Below are positions 1 to 5,447 of a stretch of DNA of 7,099 nucleotides, piece after piece. Source of the DNA: Candidatus Woesearchaeota archaeon (GTDB lineage Archaea > Nanobdellota > Nanobdellia > Woesearchaeales > GW2011-AR4); NCBI GenBank assembly GCA_016185915.1, contig JACPMP010000098.1:1-7099 (forward strand), read 5' to 3'. A program made the translations under genes and the position numbers. Under the pieces are notes generated by a model. It did not search any database. It had not been told where the DNA came from and was given only the letters and a program-made list of their open reading frames with translations. Position 1 is the first letter of the stretch; each line of letters opens with the position of its first letter.

Positions 1-1582
1 ATTCCGCAACAGTCGTCAATACATTTGGCCATGATGAACCGCCTACAGGCGCTTTGATAGAAGGAAAACTTAAAGGTCCAAGGAAGCTGTTTCTGAAAGT
101 AGGAAGTCCAGAAAATATTACAACGAATGCTGCTGTTGATATAAAATAAACAATACTAAAAACCAAAATGTCCCTAATAGCTATATTTGAGAAAAGCAAC
201 CTTGTGTTTTTTCTTATTTCATTAAAATTTATCAAAACCAAGTAAAAAAATGTCACTCCTCCAGTTACAAGCAAAAAATCAAATATGTACCACCATCCAC
301 TCCAGGCAAATATAAAAAGCCCTGTAAAAAATCCGGCAATTGAGGAAATGATGATTATCTTAAATGTATTTTTGACATCTATTGTACTTACAAATAGCCA
401 AGTAACAAGCAAAGGGAAAAAAATAACCCATATGTCATTGTCAGGGTGCAAGCTTCTTGATAAGAAAGCGCCATTGATTGCCATCATTAAAGCAGCAAAA
501 AATCCCCCAATATTGCCAGCAATCTTTCTTCCAATTAAGAATACAAGCAATACGCATAATGCTGAAATAAAAATTGTCAGATAAAAAGCTGAGCGCATTA
601 ACGTCAATTCAGACGCAAAAAAATGCAAGAACTTGTAAAAATATGCCATGGAATATGAAGGAAGCATATCAGGAAACACAAATCTGCCATTTGGCGCCAA
701 TTGAAGATTATCAAAAGGTTTTCCGTCTTTTAGCACATCACCCGGATGCCCGTTCTTAATTATGTTGCTAGCGTATCTTACCCAATAATAAGGGTCTATA
801 TCTGGCATGTAATTTTTTCCATTTTCATCTTGGAAAAATGACTTAAAAGAATTTGAGTAAGCCCTAATAGTATCGTCAATTTGTTTCTTATTTTGGCTTA
901 TTACTTGCTGCAACTTGGCTTCAACAAGAGCATTTTTATTTGCATCAGGCAAATTAGGGTATTGTTGGTTTATTTCTCCACTTACCTGTGATCTTATCCC
1001 ATTGATTACTGTATCTATTGCCCATCTATCAGTAAAAGGCAGGGAACCAGCTTGCATTCTTATATAAATTGAAAGGATTATTGGGATAAGCGCAATAAAA
1101 ACAACACCATATTTTTTGAAGAAATCAATAATTCTGCTCCAGTCCACAGATACTTCTTCATCACTTCCTGCAGACTCTTTTTCATCAGATTTGAAAATTT
1201 TTTTGATTTTGGTCAGGTCAAAAGAAAATTCTATGTCTTCATCATCTTTTTTAATTTCTTTTGAAGGGCGTTCTTCTTTTTCATCACTCTTGAAGAAATT
1301 TTTTATTTTACTGAAGTCGATAGATATTTCATCGTCTTTTCCTTCACCTGAAGATTCTTTTGTAGCTTCCTCTGCCTTTTTCTCTTCTTTTTTATCACTT
1401 TTAAAAAAACTCTTTATTTTGCTAAAATCAATAGTTATTTCTTCATCTTCCTGATCTTGTTTTTCTGGGGATGAAGATTCTTTTGTTTCACCCGTCTTGC
1501 TCCCTTCTTTTTTGTCGCTTGTAAAAAATTTTTTTATTTTACTAAGGTCAATAGATACATCTTCCTCTTCTTCTGGATTCAT
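1..1582 (-). CDS. aglB: STT3/AglB-type oligosaccharyltransferase, 3'-truncated by the window edge (first 527 codons)
   Basis: This is the catalytic subunit of archaeal N-glycosylation. It moves glycan from a dolichol-type lipid carrier to Asn of N-x-S/T sites on the outer face of the membrane. The frame is open from an ATG at 1580-1582 to the left edge. Residues 1-157 are a charged cytoplasmic extension with repeated modules. TM1 is about 158-174. A roughly 85-residue insertion follows, then DPYYWVR (263-269), the first external loop with the predicted metal-binding Asp263. Next come multiple hydrophobic helices, SRSLHPDND (375-383) with a DxD-type metal motif (D381, D383), and GWWY (429-432). 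The last visible residues are TVAE (524-527), matching the TIxE motif of external loop 5. The C-terminal WWDYG-containing domain lies outside the window. An SD-like AGGTGGT precedes the ATG by about 9 nt. The family assignment is secure; the glycan and the substrates are unknown. Confidence 0.9.
   Translation of the reverse strand, partial: MNPEEEEDVSIDLSKIKKFFTSDKKEGSKTGETKESSSPEKQDQEDEEITIDFSKIKSFFKSDKKEEKKAEEATKESSGEGKDDEISIDFSKIKNFFKSDEKEERPSKEIKKDDEDIEFSFDLTKIKKIFKSDEKESAGSDEEVSVDWSRIIDFFKKYGVVFIALIPIILSIYIRMQAGSLPFTDRWAIDTVINGIRSQVSGEINQQYPNLPDANKNALVEAKLQQVISQNKKQIDDTIRAYSNSFKSFFQDENGKNYMPDIDPYYWVRYASNIIKNGHPGDVLKDGKPFDNLQLAPNGRFVFPDMLPSYSMAYFYKFLHFFASELTLMRSAFYLTIFISALCVLLVFLIGRKIAGNIGGFFAALMMAINGAFLSRSLHPDNDIWVIFFPLLVTWLFVSTIDVKNTFKIIIISSIAGFFTGLFIFAWSGWWYIFDFLLVTGGVTFFYLVLINFNEIRKNTRLLFSNIAIRDILVFSIVYFISTAAFVVIFSGLPTFRNSFLGPLSFPSIKAPVGGSSWPNVLTTVAE
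1112..1558 (-). repeat. Tandem protein repeat in the STT3 N-terminal extension (4 copies plus 1 degenerate)
   Basis: Copies of [ST][IVF]D[LFW][ST][KR]I-x-x-[FI]F-x-SD-[KE]KE lie at residues 9-26 (1505-1558), 49-66 (1385-1438), 86-103 (1274-1327) and 119-136 (1175-1228). A degenerate fifth copy, VSVDWSRIIDFFKK, is at residues 144-157 (1112-1153) and runs straight into TM1. Acidic, polar linkers between copies shorten towards the membrane: about 22, 19, 15 and 7 residues. The first two linkers share TKESS, which suggests that module plus linker was duplicated. The region is predicted to be cytoplasmic. Confidence 0.85.
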
Positions 1583-1633
1583 AAGTTATAACCACCTTCC
1601 CCAAGGGAAAGAATGTGTTTTAAAAAGCTTTTG
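1583..1633 (-). promoter_or_regulatory. STT3 leader: internal TATA-like element, hairpin and Shine-Dalgarno
   Basis: This is the 51-bp gap between the flavoprotein stop and the STT3 ATG, read on the minus strand. CAAAAGCTTTTTAAAAC (about 1616-1632) resembles BRE/TATA and would place a start site near 1598. GGAAGGTGGT (1591-1600) includes a Shine-Dalgarno-like core about 9 nt before the ATG. An imperfect hairpin (1605-1611 with 1595-1601, 7 bp including one G-T pair, 3-nt loop) covers the AAGG part of this site. On a read-through mRNA the site would be partly paired. On an mRNA started near 1598 it would be free. The SD is convincing; the internal promoter and the hairpin's role are inference. 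Confidence 0.4.
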
Positions 1634-2725
1634 TTATGCAAAAAGTATTTTTGCGAAATAAAAAAATCTAGGTTCTCTAAGCAATAGATTAACTACTAAA
1701 GGTATAGGGTTGTCTCTATCGTACTTTTTCAATATTTTTCTTACTTTTTCTTGTTCCATTAAACTAAGCAATTTGCCGTAATCTTTGTCTGAGAATTTAT
1801 TTAATACATTTCTTATTTTCAGATGCAGAAGGAGTTCTCTTCCAGATTGTTTTTTAAATTCCTTATTATAGTTCTTGTTGCTGATAATGCAGTCACACAA
1901 AGTTTGTGCTGCTTTGAGCGAAGGAATTATGCCGCCTCCTGTTGTCGCTTTAACTTGAGTAGCAGCATCTCCTATCAAATAGACATTATCTTTTTGTATC
2001 ATCCTTTTTGGATTGTATAATGGTATTAATCCAGATTCCCAGCATAGAATGTCTTTTTTTCCAGTTCTGTTTTTTAGAAATCTGTAAAAGTTCTCCTGAG
2101 TGTTTTCAAAACAACCTATGCCAAGTCGAACAATATCTTCTGATTCTGGAACACACCATCCAAAAAATTTTGGAAATTCTTGACCAAAATGTGTTTCAAA
2201 CGCATTTTGGTCCATTTTTAGTTTTACTTTTGCCTGCATTCCTATGTAATTTTTTGAATTAGAATTGATGCCGGCAGCTTTTGCGACAGATGAATAAGGG
2301 CCGTCAGCACCTACAATAACATCCGTCTTGATTTCTTTTATTTTGTTATTTTTTTTGTCTTTTACTTTTATAGAATTTTTTTCATTAAACTTCAAAAATT
2401 GATAATTGAGTAAAATTTCAGCTCCTGCATCTTGAGCCATTTCTGCAATAAACTGGTCAAATTTATCGCGCCACATCACGATTTCATCAACATTAACTGT
2501 TATTCTGTTATTATTGCTGACAACAATTACTTTGTCAAGCTTTTTTGCTATCACTTCATTCTTTAGCTTAAAGAATTTCTCAATTGAATGTGTTACAATG
2601 CCTGTGCATTGAACTGGAGAGCCAACAGTATTATGCTCTTCTAAGATTGTTACTTCCTTGCCTTGCTTTGCAAGCAAATATGCAAGATAAGAGCCAGCAG
2701 GACCAGCACCGACTATGGTTATCAC
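1634..2725 (-). CDS. Geranylgeranyl-reductase-family FAD-dependent oxidoreductase
   Basis: The 363-residue flavoprotein has an N-terminal Rossmann motif GAGPAG (6-11) and an acidic pair, E29-E30, for the adenosine ribose. PVQCTG (37-42) follows with Cys40 in the position of the family's P-x-x-C-x-G signature. GADG is at 139-142, FFGWCVP (187-193) resembles the Y-x-W-x-F-P substrate-pocket motif, and GDAATQVKATTGGGI (252-266) is the second FAD-binding segment. The family saturates double bonds of geranylgeranyl chains in archaeal lipids, and in haloarchaea a homologue is implicated in dolichol-phosphate reduction. Start choice: the frame opens after a TAA at 2744-2746, and GTG at 2723-2725 is the only reasonable start, directly before beta-strand 1. 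At 363 residues it is somewhat shorter than typical members of about 400-450. It lies upstream of STT3 on the same strand, so a link to the glycan carrier is plausible but unproven. Confidence 0.85.
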   Translation of the reverse strand: MITIVGAGPAGSYLAYLLAKQGKEVTILEEHNTVGSPVQCTGIVTHSIEKFFKLKNEVIAKKLDKVIVVSNNNRITVNVDEIVMWRDKFDQFIAEMAQDAGAEILLNYQFLKFNEKNSIKVKDKKNNKIKEIKTDVIVGADGPYSSVAKAAGINSNSKNYIGMQAKVKLKMDQNAFETHFGQEFPKFFGWCVPESEDIVRLGIGCFENTQENFYRFLKNRTGKKDILCWESGLIPLYNPKRMIQKDNVYLIGDAATQVKATTGGGIIPSLKAAQTLCDCIISNKNYNKEFKKQSGRELLLHLKIRNVLNKFSDKDYGKLLSLMEQEKVRKILKKYDRDNPIPLVVNLLLREPRFFYFAKILFA

Positions 2726-2744
2726 AGATGTTGGTAGTCCTACT

Positions 2745-2763
2745 TAATTTATATAGCTAGTGT
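2745..2763 (-). promoter_or_regulatory. TATA box of the flavoprotein gene (predicted leaderless)
   Basis: On the minus strand, CTATATAAATTAA places TATATAAA at 2748-2755. Its centre is 26-27 bp before the GTG start at 2725, the usual archaeal TATA-to-start-site distance, so transcription should begin at or within about 2 nt of the start codon. There is no properly spaced Shine-Dalgarno; an AGGA lies about 13 nt upstream of the GTG. The BRE is weak. Confidence 0.6.
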
Positions 2764-2798
2764 TAATTATAGCTCAATTTGTATCTACTCTCTAATAA

Positions 2799-2813
2799 CG
2801 AAAACTTTAAAAA
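2799..2813 (+). promoter_or_regulatory. BRE/TATA promoter of the 806-residue surface-protein gene
   Basis: CGAAAA (2799-2804, BRE-like) is followed directly by CTTTAAAAA (2805-2813, TATA). This is a strong-looking archaeal core promoter. The expected start site is about 2833-2836, which gives a leader of about 20 nt that still contains the Shine-Dalgarno at 2843-2848. Confidence 0.65.
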
Positions 2814-2842
2814 GGGTTAGGTATTACTCGATTACGAATTAT

Positions 2843-2848
2843 GGGGGT
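2843..2848 (+). promoter_or_regulatory. Shine-Dalgarno of the 806-residue surface protein
   Basis: GGGGGT, continuing AAT, matches the anti-SD complement GGAGGTGAT at most positions. It ends 6 nt before the ATG at 2855 and fixes that start, which directly precedes a signal peptide. Confidence 0.7.
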
Positions 2849-2854
2849 AATTTA

Positions 2855-5275
2855 ATGAATAAAAAGATTTTTGGTTTGACGGCATTTTTGCTTGTTTTTG
2901 GGGTTTTATTTAGCGCATATGCTTATGCAATAGATGTTTCAATAAACAGAGTGACTGTAAATGGAAATGTAGTTGCTCAGTCAAGAACCAACCTTATCAA
3001 TGATGCAGATTTCTTCTCGGTTACAGTTGAATTTACTGCTTTGACAGCCCTAGAGAATGCCCATATAGAGGCAATTTTGAGAGGATTGCAAAGCGGCAAT
3101 ACAGTTTCTGACTCAACAAGCACATTCAATCTCGGCATAGGCCAAAGCTCGACTAATCTTTTGAGATTGGCGTTGGTGGATGGCTTAAGAAGAGAAAACC
3201 AATACGAATTGACTATAAAAATTATAGATGCAAGGGGAAACTCAAGACAGCAAGCATACACAATTAATACAAGGCGAACAGCCAAGAAAGGACTAGATGT
3301 TTCAATAGACAGGGTTAGGCTTAATGGTCAAATTTTAGCTGCATCAAGAACAAATTTCATCAACAAAAGCAACTTTTTTGATGTAGCAGTAGATTTAACA
3401 GCCCTTGAGGAGCTTGAAAATGCTCGTGTAGAGGTAGTCTTAAAAGATTTGGTTAGCGGCACAGTTGTAGCAGATGCCACTCCCAATTTTAATTTGCAAA
3501 GCGATTCAAGCACTTCAAAATTACTGAGGTTAGCTCTTTTTGACAGATTGAGGGATAGCAATTCATTTGAATTGACAGTCAGGATTGAAGATACAGAAGG
3601 CAATATTGTAGAAAACATATACGGCATTCGAACAAAAGATGGAATCTCAGCTTTTGGAGGCAGGCAAAGCTTTGAAGTTTCAATTGATAGAGTAAGGGTA
3701 AATGGAAAAGTAGTTGCGCAATCAAGAACTAATTTTATTGACAAGAGTAACAGCTTTGATGTTTCAGTTGATGTTACAGCACTTACAGATTTGGAAAATA
3801 CACACATTGAAGCTATATTAAGGGACTTAAATAGCGGCACAGTTGTAGCAGATGCCACTCCAAATTTTAATTTGCAAAGCGATTCAAGCACTTCAAGGTT
3901 GTTAAGGGTTGAATTACTCGATAGACTAAAGCAAAGCAATTCATTTGAGCTGACAATTAAAATTATAGACGCGGAAGGCAGTTCAATTCAACAAACGTAC
4001 GGGCTGAGAATGCGAGACAGCAATGGCAATTCCAATGGTATTAGTGGTGCAGGTGGAAGAGCTTTAGACATTTCAATTGACAGTGTTGAAGTTGGAAGCA
4101 AGACCTTAGCAGAAAATGAAAATAATTTTGTCATCATAGGGGAAGACAAAAAAGAACTTAGCTTAAGAGTTAGATTGACATCGCTTGAAGATGTTGAAAA
4201 TGCCCACATTGACGCTGTATTGACTTTTGAAAATGGGGATGTAGTTGCAGATGCTACAACAACCTTCAATATTGGCAAAGACCAAAATGCTGTGAAGAAC
4301 CTTGAACTTCCTTTAATTGGCAAATTCGAGCAAAACAGCTTTAAGCTTAAAGTAAGAGTTGCAGACGCAGAAGGTGATTCAGAAGAGAAACTATATGGAC
4401 TAAAACTAAGCCAGAAGAAGTTTCCATTTGTAATAAGCAGCATCTCATTAAGCCCTGAAGATAACATACAAGCAGGAAAAAATCTTGTGGCAAAATTGAG
4501 TTTCAAAAACAGCGGGGTTGTTCCTCTTGAAGGCATTAATGCAAAGGTTAGCATTCCAGAGCTTGGAGTTTCATCTACAAGATTTATTGACCAGATAAAA
4601 AATAGCAAGCTTACTGAAGTTAGAGAAGACTTTATACTGAGGGTATTAGATGATGTTCAAACAGGAACATACACTGTAAGGTCAGAGATAGCTTCACAGT
4701 TTGGAGGAGAAAGCGAGGTTAAGGAAATACCTGTCTTTATTCTGGGTAAAAGCGAGCAAACTCAACAAATTGTTAATGACAAGCTTATAATTAATGCTCC
4801 AATAATAACGCAAGACATAAAAAATGATGGCAGCGAGGTAATATACTCACTTATACTAACAAATGAAGGCAAAGATGCAAATACCTATACACTATTGTTA
4901 GATGGAGCAAACTGGGCTAATTTAAGATTAAGTGAGTCGAATACATTTGTTTTAAGACCAAAAGAATCTAAAACAATCAACGTATATGCTTCCACAAAAG
5001 AAAATGTTTTAGGAGAACAAATTTTTATAGTTGCGATAAGAAGTAACGACAAGGTTTTAAAGAATATACCATTAAAAGGCAATGTTATAAGTGCTGTTGC
5101 TCCAAAAGGAATAGCTGCCAACTTAAAGAATGTATTGGAGGTTGTTCTATTGGGAGTTGCTGTTTTCCTTGCTGCAATTGGCTTCTTTTTTGGTGTTAAG
5201 AAATATTTGAAGAGCAATAGTAAAGAAATAAGCGAAGAAATACCGGACCAAGAGCAAGGCGAGGCATATTATTAA
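2855..5275 (+). CDS. Secreted, membrane-anchored repeat protein (predicted cell-surface/envelope protein)
   Basis: The protein has 806 residues. Residues 1-25 form a signal peptide (MNKK, a hydrophobic core, then AYAYA). Four tandem repeats of about 115 residues begin with I/L/F-D/E-[VI]SI-[ND]-x-V at 26, 147, 273 and 404. Each has a central LENAHIEA-like strand, a VVADAT-x-x-FN segment and an ELTIKI-x-DAEG strand. Gly/Ser/Asn-rich linkers separate repeats 2-3 and 3-4. A CARDB-like domain spans about 523-631, with SFKNSG typical of such beta-sandwiches. A NEW3-like domain spans about 640-745, with GANW at 684-687. TM 759-781 and an acidic cytoplasmic tail ending EAYY follow. There is no cysteine and only one N-x-S/T sequon (N170). 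Its size, strong promoter and architecture suggest an abundant envelope or S-layer-like protein, but an adhesin or receptor role is equally possible. I do not recognise the repeat family by name. Confidence 0.9.
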   Translation: MNKKIFGLTAFLLVFGVLFSAYAYAIDVSINRVTVNGNVVAQSRTNLINDADFFSVTVEFTALTALENAHIEAILRGLQSGNTVSDSTSTFNLGIGQSSTNLLRLALVDGLRRENQYELTIKIIDARGNSRQQAYTINTRRTAKKGLDVSIDRVRLNGQILAASRTNFINKSNFFDVAVDLTALEELENARVEVVLKDLVSGTVVADATPNFNLQSDSSTSKLLRLALFDRLRDSNSFELTVRIEDTEGNIVENIYGIRTKDGISAFGGRQSFEVSIDRVRVNGKVVAQSRTNFIDKSNSFDVSVDVTALTDLENTHIEAILRDLNSGTVVADATPNFNLQSDSSTSRLLRVELLDRLKQSNSFELTIKIIDAEGSSIQQTYGLRMRDSNGNSNGISGAGGRALDISIDSVEVGSKTLAENENNFVIIGEDKKELSLRVRLTSLEDVENAHIDAVLTFENGDVVADATTTFNIGKDQNAVKNLELPLIGKFEQNSFKLKVRVADAEGDSEEKLYGLKLSQKKFPFVISSISLSPEDNIQAGKNLVAKLSFKNSGVVPLEGINAKVSIPELGVSSTRFIDQIKNSKLTEVREDFILRVLDDVQTGTYTVRSEIASQFGGESEVKEIPVFILGKSEQTQQIVNDKLIINAPIITQDIKNDGSEVIYSLILTNEGKDANTYTLLLDGANWANLRLSESNTFVLRPKESKTINVYASTKENVLGEQIFIVAIRSNDKVLKNIPLKGNVISAVAPKGIAANLKNVLEVVLLGVAVFLAAIGFFFGVKKYLKSNSKEISEEIPDQEQGEAYY
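3455..3518 (+). repeat. 64-bp near-identical block, copy A (repeat 2)
   Basis: This block runs from AGCGGCACAG to CACTTCAA. It matches 3833-3896 at 63 of 64 bases; the sole difference is C against A in CACTCC(C/A)AATTTT. The spacing is exactly 378 bp (126 codons), so the reading frame is kept. Sequence on both sides of the block is clearly diverged. Confidence 0.9.
3833..3896 (+). repeat. 64-bp near-identical block, copy B (repeat 3)
   Basis: This is the partner of 3455-3518. Both encode SGTVVADATPNFNLQSDSST plus the following Ser, using the same codons throughout, including synonymous positions. Confidence 0.9.
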
Positions 5276-5282
5276 TTGTTGG

Positions 5283-5347
5283 AAATTCCCGCCACTTGCG
5301 GCGAATGGGTTTATCAAACCAATCAACCAAAACATTAATGGGAATTT
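5283..5347. other. Potential branched (three-way-junction) fold downstream of the surface-protein gene
   Basis: AAATTCCC (5283-5290) and GGGAATTT (5340-5347) are perfect 8-bp inverted repeats. They enclose two hairpins: CGCC/GGCG (5290-5293 with 5300-5303) and GGTTT-ATC-AAACC (5308-5320). The first hairpin competes with the outer stem for one base. The local G+C is higher than in the flanks. It begins 7 nt after the stop codon, so it would lie in the 3' untranslated region. It may be a transcript-end stabiliser, a small RNA or a degenerate repeat element; no known family is recognised. Confidence 0.4.
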
Positions 5348-5365
5348 ACAACATTAAAAATACTC

Positions 5366-5400
5366 TGCCCCTTTGGGCGATTGGGATTTTTATTTTTTTA
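5366..5400 (+). terminator. Hairpin plus T-tract, probable terminator of the 806-residue protein gene
   Basis: GCCC-CTTT-GGGC (5367-5378) forms a 4-bp stem, extendable by one T-G pair. It is followed after 8 nt by a nearly unbroken T-tract (5387-5399). The stem is short, but T-tracts alone are efficient archaeal termination signals, and the next promoter lies just downstream. Confidence 0.45.
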
Positions 5401-5418
5401 TTCTCTATTGTTGCAGTA

Positions 5419-5427
5419 TTTTTATAA
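5419..5427 (+). promoter_or_regulatory. TATA box of the 511-residue surface-protein gene (predicted leaderless)
   Basis: TTTTTATAA is centred at 5423, 25 bp before the ATG at 5448, which predicts a start site at or next to the start codon. There is no good Shine-Dalgarno, only a weak AGGGAA about 8 nt upstream. This supports the ATG over the in-frame TTG at 5373, which lies upstream of the TATA box. Confidence 0.5.
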
Positions 5428-5447
5428 TCTTCCTAGGGAAACTATTC

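Larger units (their letters stand above)
2930..4408 (+). repeat. Four tandem repeats of about 115 codons inside the surface-protein gene
   Basis: Repeat 1 is at 2930-3277, repeat 2 at 3293-3634, repeat 3 at 3671-4012 and repeat 4 at 4064-4408. The periods are 121, 126 and 131 codons, growing because the linkers lengthen. Repeats 1-3 share SRTN-[LF]-I-[ND] and an L-[ILV]-x-x-L-x-x-x-N-x-[FY]-[EK]-L core. Repeat 4 is the most divergent: it has NENNFVIIGED in place of the SRTNFI segment and lacks the SSTS stretch. Confidence 0.9.

Noticed and set aside
285..759. Two short plus-strand open frames
   Set aside because: Both lie inside the STT3 membrane-domain coding region, which carries clear family motifs on the minus strand. 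Their products resemble nothing recognisable.
1116..1454. Plus-strand open frame encoding a Ser/Phe/Leu-rich repetitive peptide
   Set aside because: It is the antisense of the STT3 N-terminal repeats; the acidic and Lys codons of the real gene read as Ser, Phe and Leu on the other strand. It has no promoter or ribosome-binding site of its own.
1861..1920. Frameshift or truncation of the short flavoprotein
   Set aside because: All FAD motifs are in order in one frame, and the C-terminal segment (LLLREPRFFYFAKILFA) looks like a normal family end. The shorter length appears natural.
1823..2262. Two plus-strand open frames inside the flavoprotein gene
   Set aside because: The minus-strand frame holds all FAD-binding motifs, and the plus-strand products have no coherent features.
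2841..2855. Four-codon upstream frame ATG GGG GTA ATT TAA overlapping the surface-protein start codon
   Set aside because: It overlaps the Shine-Dalgarno itself and has no ribosome-binding site. The stop/start overlap is most likely chance in A+T-rich DNA.
2930..4408. Regularly spaced repeats considered as CRISPR or another DNA repeat array
   Set aside because: The period is over 360 bp, the reading frame is continuous, and conservation is at the protein level. These are coding domain repeats.
2977..5335. Several minus-strand open frames of 60-206 codons opposite the 806-residue protein gene
   Set aside because: They mirror the plus-strand repeats, so their apparent internal repetition is a by-product. 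They lack promoters and ribosome-binding sites and have no recognisable domains.
5373..5447. TTG start at 5373 adding 25 residues to the 511-residue protein
   Set aside because: The extension precedes a complete signal peptide, overlaps the T-tract and the TATA box, and starts inside the terminator-like hairpin. The ATG at 5448 fits the TATA spacing.
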